Assembly: GCA_031374415.1 (NCBI GenBank)
Contig: JANMGB010000176.1
Location: 1 to 36,483, forward strand
Source of the DNA: CANHBY01 sp031374415
GTDB taxonomy: Bacteria > Pseudomonadota > Gammaproteobacteria > Burkholderiales > Burkholderiaceae_C
Direction of reading: 5' to 3'
DNA length: 36,483 bases
Shown: positions 17,152 to 27,316 of the stretch, one piece after another
How the letters are laid out: each line of letters opens with the position of its first letter
How positions within the stretch are numbered: the stretch's first letter is position 1
Program-made: the position numbers and the translations under genes
Notes under the pieces: model-generated
What the model was told of the DNA's origin: nothing
Databases searched by the model: none
Seen by the model: only the letters and a program-made list of their open reading frames with translations

Positions 17152-17163
17152 CCAAGCGCTTGG
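17152..17163. repeat. Palindrome CCAAGCGCTTGG upstream of the S41 peptidase gene
   Basis: This 12-base perfect palindrome lies 65 bases before the chosen start codon. It could be an operator half-site pair but has no known match; it is short enough to be chance. Confidence 0.25.
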
Positions 17164-17227
17164 CCTTTGACGGGCAAGTTTTTCTCAACGCGGTGTGCTC
17201 GCATCCGCGCTCTTTTCGGTTGTACTT

Positions 17228-18823
17228 ATGACGTACCTGACTTCGACTCAGCGCGCGGCCTCACTGCTCGCTAACGCCACACTGTTGGCGCTGGTAGCCG
17301 CTTGTGGTGGTGGTGGCGGTGGCGGTGCCCCCAGCAACAGCAATGTCTCTGGGTCGCAGCCACCAGCGGCACTTGCGCAAGTCTGCGCGGCCCCTCGAAC
17401 TGGCACAGACCCTTTGACTGCCAGACCCTACCCGGATCGCCCCGGCCGTGTGTTGGACGAACAGAAATGGCTTGCCGCCTGGACGCGCGACACCTATCTT
17501 TGGTACTCGGAAGTGGAGTATCGCGATCCCGCGGGCTTTGCCACCGCGATTGACTATTTCGCCACCCTCAAAACCAACCAACTCATAGGTGGGGTGCCCA
17601 AGGATCGCTTTCACTTCACCTATCCAACGCCCGATTGGAATGCCTTGTCCACTGCCGGGGTCGATGTGGCCTTTGGCGCGACGTGGGCTGTTGTGAACAG
17701 CACGCCACCGCGCAATGTGGTGGTGGCCTATACCGAGCCCAACTCACCAGCGACATTGCTCAATCCCCCCTTGCGGCGTGGCACGCGAGTGTTGCGTGTG
17801 GATGGCGTTGACCTGGTCAATGAGACATCCTCCGCGGGGGTCGACGCAATCAATGCGGGCTTGTTTCCCGCCAGGGCAGGTGAAAGCCACCAGTTTGTCG
17901 TTCAGGAGCCCGGGGCTACCGCCAGCCGCACCATCACTTTGACTGCCGCCAATATCACCTCGGCACCGGTTCAGGGCGTGCGCACGTTGACGGGTGGTGT
18001 GGGCTACCTTCAATTCAACGAGCATATTGCCACGGCAGAGCCCGCGTTGATCACGGCCATCTCACAACTGCAGGCAGCGCGGGTCAGTGACCTGGTCTTG
18101 GATATTCGTTATAACGGGGGCGGCTTGCTGAGCATTGCGAGTGAGTTGGCTTACATGGTGGCGGGCCCCGGTCGCACAGCGGGTCAAACCTTCGAGACCT
18201 CTCAGTTCAACGACAAACACCCCACCATCAACCCCGTGACCGGCAGGCCCAACCAGCCCACGCCGTTTTTCTCCACAGACCAGCGCACGGGCGCCACATT
18301 GCCGACGCTCAACCTGCCGAGGGTGTTTGTGCTCACCGGTTCGGGCACGTGCTCAGCCAGCGAAGCCATCATCAACGGTTTGCGCGGCGTGGGGGTGCAA
18401 GTCATCCAAATTGGCTCGCCTACGTGCGGCAAGCCGCATGGTTTTTACCCCGCGGACAATTGCGGAACCACTTATTTTTCGATCCAATTGAAAACGGTCA
18501 ACGCGCGGGGATTTGGTGAGTACGACCGGGGCTTTTATCCACAAAATGCCGCGATACCCACTGGCGTGGCAGCAGACGCCGTGTTGCCCGGATGTTCCGT
18601 GGCAGATGACTTTACTCAGCCCCTTGGTGATGCCGCTGAAGCGCGTTTGGCGGCCGCTTTGCAATACCGCAGCACGGGGTTGTGCCCTGCGCCCCCGCCT
18701 GTGTTTGTGCGCGCAGCGGCCCAGGCCAACGGTCCTGAGCTCAGCAAGGGTGGGGTCATCCCTGCAGGCCAGGACGTACTCGTGGGACGCCCCGCCCTGA
18801 TGAACCGGATCGTTGATCGCTGA
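17228..18823 (+). CDS. S41 (C-terminal processing) family peptidase, predicted lipoprotein
   Basis: It encodes 531 residues from the ATG at 17228. A hydrophobic signal ends in the lipobox LVAAC (lipidated C26) followed by seven glycines, so the protein should be anchored to the outer or inner membrane facing the periplasm. A PDZ-like segment covers about 165-255 (NSPATLL, GTRVLRVDGVDLV). The S41 core has VLDIRYNGGGLL, GSGTCSASEAI with nucleophile S376, and PTCGKPHG with the general base K402. Ser-Lys spacing is 26, against 25 in E. coli Tsp and the D1 processing protease. The substrate is unknown. A GTG at 17195 would lengthen the signal; the ATG gives a typical one. The gene stands alone after a 228-bp gap. 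Confidence 0.82.
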   Translation: MTYLTSTQRAASLLANATLLALVAACGGGGGGGAPSNSNVSGSQPPAALAQVCAAPRTGTDPLTARPYPDRPGRVLDEQKWLAAWTRDTYLWYSEVEYRDPAGFATAIDYFATLKTNQLIGGVPKDRFHFTYPTPDWNALSTAGVDVAFGATWAVVNSTPPRNVVVAYTEPNSPATLLNPPLRRGTRVLRVDGVDLVNETSSAGVDAINAGLFPARAGESHQFVVQEPGATASRTITLTAANITSAPVQGVRTLTGGVGYLQFNEHIATAEPALITAISQLQAARVSDLVLDIRYNGGGLLSIASELAYMVAGPGRTAGQTFETSQFNDKHPTINPVTGRPNQPTPFFSTDQRTGATLPTLNLPRVFVLTGSGTCSASEAIINGLRGVGVQVIQIGSPTCGKPHGFYPADNCGTTYFSIQLKTVNARGFGEYDRGFYPQNAAIPTGVAADAVLPGCSVADDFTQPLGDAAEARLAAALQYRSTGLCPAPPPVFVRAAAQANGPELSKGGVIPAGQDVLVGRPALMNRIVDR

Positions 18824-18928
18824 GGTGGAGTTGGGTGCTCGAAGGTTTTGGCGTCAAGCGCCATTTCTAGGAGACTGTCGGAGCAGTCTTTCAAGCACGC
18901 CGTCTCAGTCGATTTGAGTTGTTGAGTT
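18824..18928. other. Intergenic spacer with two weak hairpins
   Basis: TGGCG(TCAAG)CGCCA followed by TTTCTAGG at about 18849-18871, and AGACTG/CAGTCT at 18872-18889 followed by TTTC, could end transcription of the peptidase gene. Stems are only five and six pairs, so either is a weak terminator at best. Confidence 0.3.
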
Positions 18929-19084
18929 GTTGAGAGGCTATGGCGAAGTACACAGGCTGCTGGATTCCCGCCTGCGCGGGAATGACATGGGGGGATGCCA
19001 AACCCCTCGCCCGTCATCCCCGCGCAGGCGGGGATCCAGGATGGTGCCTCGGGCGCGTTACCCCCGCGCGCGCTCCATCCCTGC
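18929..19084. repeat. Dispersed hairpin element, copy A
   Basis: It starts near GTTGAGAGGC, continues ATGGCGAAGTACACAGGCTG, and contains two long arms: CTGGATTCCCGCCTGCGCGG... (18960-18986) and its imperfect complement ending GCGGGGATCCAG (19010-19039). The arms differ mainly by TTCC/TCCC substitutions. Each arm is itself a small hairpin (CCCGCCTGCGCGGG). The same element recurs at 35986-36255. It has no ORF and looks like a MITE or REP-type intergenic element. It lies between the S41 gene and the convergent TPM gene. Confidence 0.75.
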
Positions 19085-19117
19085 ACGCTCAGCCTGCCCA
19101 TGCGCCATCTGTTCTCA

Positions 19118-19612
19118 TCAAAGAATCACCGGCCTGTCTTGCAGTTCATTCGCGTGACCATGGGCTGGAAAGTGCGTCGCGAGATGCCGTGTCGCGGCCT
19201 GCACGCCACTGAGCACGCCGCCCTCATAGTCCGACTGCCTGAACGCTGCTTCCATTTGACGGCATATTTTTTGCCACTCTTCGGCGCCGACTTTGGCATG
19301 GATGCCGCGGTCCGCCACGATCTCCACGGCGTGATCAGCGAGCAACAGATAGATCAGCAAGCCGCTGTTGTGCTGGGTGTCCCACACGCGAAGTTGTGAA
19401 AAAAGTTCGATTGCCCGATCTTTGGGGGATTGCCCATTGAACAGTGCCATGCCGTCTAGTGCGCCCTCGACCACGAACCGTATCTCGCCCGAATGGGCGC
19501 TCTCGCTGGCCTTGATCGCCTTCTCGATCGCGTTGAGCGCGTGATGGGGAAAAGCCCGAGTGACGTGGCCGCGCGTTGTCAGCAAATGCATCAAGATGCG
19601 TTGCGTCTTCAT
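19118..19612 (-). CDS. TPM-domain protein, cytoplasmic, third gene of lemA cluster
   Basis: It has 164 residues from an ATG preceded by GGAAGGTGG. The sequence HALNAIEKAIKASESAHSGE, RFVVEGALDG, RAIELFSQLRVWDTQHNSG and LLIYLLLADHAVEIVADRG is the TPM (TLP18.3/Psb32/MOLO-1) fold, the same family as the upstream gene. It has no signal peptide and no transmembrane tail, so it differs from its neighbour in location. It begins 2 bp after the ygcG-like stop and is surely cotranscribed. A frame extending upstream to 19816 is a shadow of the neighbour's glycine repeats. Biochemical role unknown. Confidence 0.8.
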   Translation of the reverse strand: MKTQRILMHLLTTRGHVTRAFPHHALNAIEKAIKASESAHSGEIRFVVEGALDGMALFNGQSPKDRAIELFSQLRVWDTQHNSGLLIYLLLADHAVEIVADRGIHAKVGAEEWQKICRQMEAAFRQSDYEGGVLSGVQAATRHLATHFPAHGHANELQDRPVIL

Positions 19613-19614
19613 TG

Positions 19615-20481
19615 TTACCACCTTCCCGAGGCACCGCCGCCACCGAAGCCACCACCGCCGCCGCTGAATCCACCACCGCCTCCTCGACCGCCTCCGCCGT
19701 AGTAGCCGCCCAAACCTCCCACCCCGCGTCCGCCCATCACGCCACCGAGCAGCGTCACGAACAACGCGATCACACCGGCGCCCAGGGCCACCGACACAGC
19801 ACCGACGACGAACCACGCGATCACGGCGACCACTCCCCCCGTGAGCAATGAACCAGGCACCTTGCCAAGCACGGCGCGCAGGACGCCGCCCACAGCGAGG
19901 GCAAGAATGAAGAGCACAGGCGCGTAACGCTGCACACTGTCGATGCCCCTGGTGGGTGCGTTGCTCGGCTCCGGCAGGGGCTCACCGTCCACGACGCTGA
20001 TCATCTGCCCGATTCCAGCCGCGATGCCTTCATAAAAATTCTGCGCCTTGAATCGCGGCAGGATGGTCTCGCTGATGATGCGTTGGCTGGTGAGGTCGTT
20101 GAGCGCCCCTTCCAGTCCGTATCCCACCTCGATACGAACGGCGCGGTCGTCCTTCGCGATGACCAAGACGGCCCCGTCATCGATTCGTCGTCGGCCGAGC
20201 GCCCATTTCTCTGCCACCCGAAGAGCGAATTGCTCGACCTCCTCTGGCGCCGTCGACGCGACCATCAGCACAGCGAGTTGACTGCCTTTCCTGGCCTCGA
20301 ATGCGGTCAGCGTTTGTTCCAGGGTGGCCTTCTGCTCGGCGGTCAGTGTTCCGGTCTGGTCGGTCACGTGCCCCGTCAGATTGGGAACCGGCACTTGAGC
20401 CGCGGCAAGGCCGGACCAGCCGAGCGCCCATGTCAGAACCAGTGCGCTGCCAATGCCGCGCATCGTCCCGCATGTGATCAC
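19615..20481 (-). CDS. YgcG-family TPM-domain membrane protein with Gly-rich tail
   Basis: It has 288 residues: a signal peptide ending near LAAAQ, a TPM domain at about 35-160 (VTDQTGTLTAEQK, LAVLMVASTAPEEVEQFALRVAEKWALG, RAVRIEVGYGLEGAL), two hydrophobic membrane segments at about 188-245, and a glycine-rich C-terminus full of GGGG and GGF repeats. This is the YgcG architecture, which places the TPM domain in the periplasm. YgcG proteins are usually encoded next to LemA; both are linked to envelope maintenance but the reaction is not established. The start overlaps the lemA stop by four bases (ATGA). Confidence 0.85.
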   Translation of the reverse strand: MITCGTMRGIGSALVLTWALGWSGLAAAQVPVPNLTGHVTDQTGTLTAEQKATLEQTLTAFEARKGSQLAVLMVASTAPEEVEQFALRVAEKWALGRRRIDDGAVLVIAKDDRAVRIEVGYGLEGALNDLTSQRIISETILPRFKAQNFYEGIAAGIGQMISVVDGEPLPEPSNAPTRGIDSVQRYAPVLFILALAVGGVLRAVLGKVPGSLLTGGVVAVIAWFVVGAVSVALGAGVIALFVTLLGGVMGGRGVGGLGGYYGGGGRGGGGGFSGGGGGFGGGGASGRW

Positions 20482-21110
20482 TTGACTGTCCCGGACGCTG
20501 TGTCGGCAGGTTTGGCAGGGGCCACATCGAACCCCACACTCGGCGGCTTCGAGATCTCCCCTTCGTTCTCGACCGCGAAGCTGGCCTTCTCCTTGTAGCC
20601 CATCACCATGGCTGTCAGGTTGGACGGGAAGGACCGCACCGTCACGTTGTAGTCCTGTACTGACTTGATGTAGCGATTGCGCGCCACCGTGATGCGGTTT
20701 TCGGTACCTTCCAACTGCGTCGACAGATCGCGGAATCCCTGGTTCGCACGCAGGTTCGGGTAGTTCTCTGAGACGACCATCAACCTCGACAGCGCTCCCG
20801 TCAGTTCGCCTTGGGCGGCCTGGAACTTCTGGAACGCTGCGGGATCGTTGACCAGCTCCGGTGTGGCTTGGATGGACGTTGCCTTGGAGCGCGCCTCGAT
20901 CACCTTGGTCAGCGTGTCTTGCTCAAACTTTGCCTCGCCCTTGACTGTGGCCACGAGGTTGGGCACCAGGTCGGCTCGGCGCTGGTATTGGTTGATGACC
21001 TCGGACCAGCTCGCCTTGACTTGCTCGTCGGTGGTCTGAAATGTGTTGTAGCCGCAGCCGGTGAGGGTCAACGCAGCAGTGAGGGTCAGGGCGGTCACTG
21101 GTTTTCGCAT
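20478..21110 (-). CDS. lemA: LemA family lipoprotein
   Basis: It has 210 residues. The N-terminus ends in a lipobox-like LTLTGC (C19) followed by GYN, so it is a predicted lipoprotein rather than the transmembrane form of LemA. The LemA core is clear: VKASWSEVINQYQRRADLVPNLV, TLTKVIEARSKA, GELTGALSRLMVVSENYPNL, TENRITVARNRYI and YNVTVRSFPSNL. Long helices form an alpha-bundle. It leads the lemA-ygcG-TPM operon, divergent from the metal ATPase gene. Function in the envelope is not defined. Confidence 0.88.
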   Translation of the reverse strand: MRKPVTALTLTAALTLTGCGYNTFQTTDEQVKASWSEVINQYQRRADLVPNLVATVKGEAKFEQDTLTKVIEARSKATSIQATPELVNDPAAFQKFQAAQGELTGALSRLMVVSENYPNLRANQGFRDLSTQLEGTENRITVARNRYIKSVQDYNVTVRSFPSNLTAMVMGYKEKASFAVENEGEISKPPSVGFDVAPAKPADTASGTVK

Positions 21111-21300
21111 GTTCTTTTCTCCAAAGTCAGACCTGCATAGCGCTCATGCGATTCAGAGCGAATGAACCCCTGTGAGATACCTTTGCGGGCGAACCAGAAG
21201 GGACACATCGATCACCCGAGCAGCTTGCGCGCGTGAGGCTGATCCGTCTGTGCGTTGGCGTACGTCACAACGCTGGCTGCATTTTTTTTTACTTTGAGGA
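21111..21300. promoter_or_regulatory. Divergent intergenic region between lemA and the metal ATPase
   Basis: These 190 bases must contain both promoters. A run of nine T's at 21283-21291 precedes the ATPase start. I find no clear CueR-type dyad (ACCTTGC...GCAAGGT), so copper-responsive control is not shown by the sequence. Confidence 0.3.
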
Positions 21301-23694
<2,394 letters not shown>

Positions 23695-23724
23695 CCCAGC
23701 GATGCCTCCATCGGGTCAACCCCC

Positions 23725-25302
23725 TCAGGCGCCTGTTTTGAGCTTAAAAATCGACACGGACTCGACCAATTGCTGTGCCTGGGTGCTCAGGCTGTCGGAA
23801 GCAGCGGCCGATTCTTCGACCAATGCAGCGTTTTGTTGAGTTGCTTGATCCATTTGCCCCATGACCCACCCCATCCTTGCGACACCTGAACTTTGTTCAC
23901 TGCTCGCGCTGCTGATTTCGCCCATGATGTCCGTCACGCGCTTAATGGATTGAACGACTTCGCTCATGGTCTCGCCGGCCTGGTCAACCAGTTCGGTGCC
24001 TTTTTCGACACGTTCCAGGCTGGCAGCGATCAACGCTTTGATTTCCTTGGCGGCATCTGCACTGCGTCCGGCCAAGCTGCGCACTTCACTGGCCACCACC
24101 GCGAAACCACGGCCCTGTTCGCCCGCGCGTGCGGCTTCTACCGCGGCGTTGAGCGCCAAAATGTTCGTTTGAAAAGCAATGCCATCAATCACGCCGATGA
24201 TGTCCGCAATCTTTTTGGAAGAGTCGTTGATGCCCTTCATCGTTTCGACGACTTGACCCATCACGTCACCCCCTTGGCTCGCCACATGAGATGCGTTCAA
24301 GGCCAGTTGGTTGGCCTGTGCTGCGCTGGTGGCATTTTGTGCCACGGCGGTACCCAGCTGCTCCATGGACGCTGTAGTTTCCTGCAGCGAAGAGGCTTGT
24401 TTTTCGGTGCGCTCACTGAGGTTTTGGTTGCCTTGGAAAATCTGAGCGCTGGCCGAGGCCACTGCGTCCGCGTTTTGGCGGACATGCCCAACCACCTCGG
24501 TCAAACTGACTTGCATGTCCTTCAACGCCGTCAACAGCTGGGCTGTTTCGTTGTTGCCCTTGGTTTCAAGCGCCACCGTCAAGTCGCCTGCGGCCACCGC
24601 GCGGGCCACATTCACCGCGCGCTGGATGGGTTGGGCGATTGACCGGTTGATGACGTAGGCAATCCCCATGCCCAGAACGAACACTGCAGCGATCACACCC
24701 GACATCGCCACCAGGGTTCGGGCATAGAGGAGTTGGGACGCTAAGGCTGCATTCTTCCCCCCGTCGAAGTTGTAGGCGCTCAGTTTCTCCAATGAGTTTG
24801 TCACTTCATCGGTCGCGGTACTGGCCAAGCCATCGCTGATGTCCGCTGCGTCTTGCTGCTTCTTTCCTTTGCCGAGCGCGATGACTTTTTGCTGTGCTTG
24901 CTGGTAGGCCGTCCAGTTTTTGTTAAACGTTTCATACAACGCCCGCTCGGCATCGCCACGAATCAAACCTGAGTAGCTGGCCATGACGCTGCTGATGGTC
25001 CTGCCCGCTTCGCTCATTTTCTCTTCGTACTCTACGTGGTAGCTGGCATCGTCGGAGCGGCTGTGCTTGACCTCGAAGCTACGCGCCTCCAGCACGGCTG
25101 CTTTGGCAAGGGCCAACTGCCCCACACCTTGGAGCCACTTGTTTGCCAGTAGCTCGGCCTGTGCATTGGCGCGCTCCAGGCTGTACAACGCCATCACGGC
25201 AATGCAGGCCGTCAATGCCAATACGATCAAAAATCCACCGTACAGCTGGCGACTCAGCCGCCAGCGACTCAAGGCATCAAAAATGCGAGGCGAGCTCATC
25301 AC
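23725..25302 (-). CDS. Methyl-accepting chemotaxis protein (4-helix-bundle sensor)
   Basis: It has 525 residues in the standard transmembrane receptor order: TM1 (21-42), a helical periplasmic domain of the 4HB_MCP type (43-193), TM2 (194-217), HAMP (219-271) and the cytoplasmic signalling coiled coil. The kinase-contact tip is at 370-410 (IDGIAFQTNILALNAAVEAARAGEQ is its core, then GRGFAVVASEVRSLA). Methylation-helix glutamine/glutamate pairs flank it. The C-terminus ends IFKLKTGA, without an NWETF-type CheR-docking pentapeptide. It follows the Cache gene after 12 bp and shares its FliA promoter. No other che genes are present, so it must feed a chemosensory array encoded elsewhere. Confidence 0.93.
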   Translation of the reverse strand: MMSSPRIFDALSRWRLSRQLYGGFLIVLALTACIAVMALYSLERANAQAELLANKWLQGVGQLALAKAAVLEARSFEVKHSRSDDASYHVEYEEKMSEAGRTISSVMASYSGLIRGDAERALYETFNKNWTAYQQAQQKVIALGKGKKQQDAADISDGLASTATDEVTNSLEKLSAYNFDGGKNAALASQLLYARTLVAMSGVIAAVFVLGMGIAYVINRSIAQPIQRAVNVARAVAAGDLTVALETKGNNETAQLLTALKDMQVSLTEVVGHVRQNADAVASASAQIFQGNQNLSERTEKQASSLQETTASMEQLGTAVAQNATSAAQANQLALNASHVASQGGDVMGQVVETMKGINDSSKKIADIIGVIDGIAFQTNILALNAAVEAARAGEQGRGFAVVASEVRSLAGRSADAAKEIKALIAASLERVEKGTELVDQAGETMSEVVQSIKRVTDIMGEISSASSEQSSGVARMGWVMGQMDQATQQNAALVEESAAASDSLSTQAQQLVESVSIFKLKTGA

Positions 25303-25314
25303 AGACCCTCTGGG

Positions 25315-25800
25315 CTACTTCTTGTGGCCAATGTAGGTGGCGCCAATGACCTTGCCAGAACCATCTTTCAAAGGGTTGTAGCACGCATCAAATGCGGAGC
25401 CCAGCACATCAATCGCGCCACAAAATTGCTCGCCTTTGACGAGTGATTCATAGGCCTTGTTGCGTGCGAGTTGCGTACCCACGCCCCGTTTTCCCTCAGG
25501 TGTGAGTACATTGGTGCTGACCCGCACGAACTCTTCGCCGTCTTTGACAAAAACCGTGGCGGTCGCGCTATGAGCTTTGCGAATCTCGTCAACCACGTCG
25601 AAGTTTTTGTTGATTTTGCGCGGGCCGAAGAAAAGAACCGGAACGGTTTTGTCGTCCAACTTGTCGGTGCCTTCAATTTTTGGCGCACCAATCTTGGTCA
25701 AACGGGCGTCCAGGTCAGCGATCGTGGCCTTGGGGTCGTAGGCATAGGCGTTGCCTAGCATGCAAAAAGAGATGGCCAAGGCGAGTGCGGAGACTTTCAT
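25315..25800 (-). CDS. Secreted stand-alone Cache-domain protein
   Basis: It has 161 residues. A signal peptide is cleaved after about residue 20 (GNAYA). The rest is essentially one domain resembling the ligand-binding part of Cache_3/Cache_2 sensors: ATVFVKDGEEFVRVSTNV, GKRGVGTQLA, then AYESLVKGEQFCGAIDVLG, FDACYNPLKD and VIGATYIGHKK. In chemoreceptors and histidine kinases this domain is normally flanked by two membrane helices; here both are absent and the protein should be free in the periplasm. Two cysteines (C127, C140) could form a disulfide. The gene leads an operon with the chemoreceptor, so it is a candidate ligand-binding partner; that is inference. Confidence 0.82.
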   Translation of the reverse strand: MKVSALALAISFCMLGNAYAYDPKATIADLDARLTKIGAPKIEGTDKLDDKTVPVLFFGPRKINKNFDVVDEIRKAHSATATVFVKDGEEFVRVSTNVLTPEGKRGVGTQLARNKAYESLVKGEQFCGAIDVLGSAFDACYNPLKDGSGKVIGATYIGHKK

Positions 25801-25870
25801 GTTGTTTCCTTAAGTGCAGGTGGACAGCGTTGAATGAAAAACTAACAGGAAAAGCAATTCTGTACAGCCC

Positions 25871-25897
25871 TTATCGGCATCTGTTGGACGATCTTGA
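25871..25897 (-). promoter_or_regulatory. Sigma-28 (FliA) flagellar/chemotaxis promoter
   Basis: On the minus strand TCAAG (25897-25893) is followed after 14 bases by GCCGATAA (25878-25871). The FliA consensus is TAAAGTTT-N11-GCCGATAA, i.e. 14 bases between TAAAG and GCCGATAA. The -10 box matches perfectly, the spacing exactly, and the -35 core at four of five positions. It lies about 70 bases before the Cache gene's ATG and beyond the stop of the hlyD-like gene, so it should drive the Cache-MCP operon. Confidence 0.85.
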
Positions 25898-25939
25898 TGC
25901 CCGACCACTGTGAACTCTACATCTTCGGTTGACTCGCCG

Positions 25940-27316
25940 TCAACGCTCACTCAGGGCATAGGCCCGTGCTTTAAGGACAGGTTTGAGCAAGTAGGACATC
26001 ACTGTCTTGCGACCCGTCAGGATGTCGACCTCGGCCGTCATGCCAGGAATGATGGGCAGCTTTTCATTGAAGTGCGCCACGGTCGTGCGCACGCGAACTA
26101 AGTAGAAGGCATTGCCTTTTTCATCGACCACAGTGTCAGGGCTGATGTTCTCGACCTTGGCGCTCAGGCCGCCGTAGATCGCAAAGTCGAAGGCGGTGAA
26201 CTTGACCGTCGCCAACTGCCCCGGATAGATGAATGCGACGTCCTTGGGCTGGACCTTCGCCTCCAACACCAAGGCGTCGTCCAGGGGCACGATTTCAACC
26301 AAGTCTTTCCCGGGCTGCACCACGCCGCCTACCGTGTTGGCCAACAAGCGTTGCACACGTCCGCGCACAGGGCTTTTCACCTGTGATTTGTCAACCTTGT
26401 CTGCCAGCGCGACAGCCCCTTCGGTCAGGGCGTTGAGCTTGCCCATGACCTCGGCCAGCTCTTTGCGGGCCTCGTTGCGAAACATCAATTCGGTTTCTTG
26501 GCTTTTGCGCTGCGCCTCACCGATGGCCGCAAGCACCCGGTTGATTTGCGCATCGGCCTGCTCCGACTCGCCCCTGCTGCGCGAAATTTCGCGCTCTAAG
26601 CGAAGAATGTCAACCTCCGACACCGCCCCGGTGGCCAACAAGGGGCGGGTTCTGCTGATCTCCTGCTGGCTCAAGGCGATCGCACGATCAGCGGCCGCTT
26701 TGCGCGCGCGCATCTCGGAGAGCTCCTGTTGGCGTTGTTGCAGCTGTTGTTGATTGATGGCCAGCAAGGTCGTTAACTCAGACTGGCGGTCTTGGTAGAG
26801 GAGCTTTTCTTCGTCGGCGATGCGCTGCTCGTCCACATCTTTGGCGCTGGTTGTGGGTGGCATGAACGCAGTGCCTTCTGCCAACGCACGCAAGCGTGCC
26901 TGTCTGGCCCTGAGCGCAAAACCTTGGGCGGCGCTTTCACGCACGCCCGAGGTGGCCCGCGTCTCGTCAATCTTGAGCAGCAATTGACCCACCTCCACCA
27001 CCTCTCCCTCACGCACCTGGATGGCCGACACCACGCCGCCATCCAGGCTCTGGACCACTTGAAGCTGCTTCGAGGGAATCACCTTGCCATCGCCTCGGGT
27101 GACCTCGTCTACTTTGGCCAACGCTGCCCATCCCAGCAACAGCACCACCACGACCACCGCTGTGCGAACGATCCATTGAGCGCGCTGCGTGCGTTGGCGC
27201 GACATCACCGCATCAACTTGTTGCTCGAAGCTGGCATACCCCAATTGTTCGACCGTCGGTGGCACCACGTCCGGTACCGCAACACGGGCTGACTGAGGTG
27301 CTCTGAGGGGCTTCAT
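25940..27316 (-). CDS. HlyD/LapC-like type I secretion membrane-fusion protein
   Basis: It has 458 residues: a cytoplasmic N-terminus, one membrane helix (about 49-67, VVVVVLLLGWAAL), a lipoyl-like half (about 80-120, QSLDGGVVSAIQVREGEVV), a long Q/E/R-rich coiled-coil hairpin (about 185-310), the second lipoyl half (SPVRGRVQRLL) and a beta-barrel. This is the HlyD family adaptor that links the inner-membrane ABC transporter to a TolC-type channel. Its ATG overlaps the ABC transporter stop by four bases. Similarity to LapC of large-adhesin exporters is the best guess. It is the last gene of this run. Confidence 0.88.
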   Translation of the reverse strand: MKPLRAPQSARVAVPDVVPPTVEQLGYASFEQQVDAVMSRQRTQRAQWIVRTAVVVVVLLLGWAALAKVDEVTRGDGKVIPSKQLQVVQSLDGGVVSAIQVREGEVVEVGQLLLKIDETRATSGVRESAAQGFALRARQARLRALAEGTAFMPPTTSAKDVDEQRIADEEKLLYQDRQSELTTLLAINQQQLQQRQQELSEMRARKAAADRAIALSQQEISRTRPLLATGAVSEVDILRLEREISRSRGESEQADAQINRVLAAIGEAQRKSQETELMFRNEARKELAEVMGKLNALTEGAVALADKVDKSQVKSPVRGRVQRLLANTVGGVVQPGKDLVEIVPLDDALVLEAKVQPKDVAFIYPGQLATVKFTAFDFAIYGGLSAKVENISPDTVVDEKGNAFYLVRVRTTVAHFNEKLPIIPGMTAEVDILTGRKTVMSYLLKPVLKARAYALSER

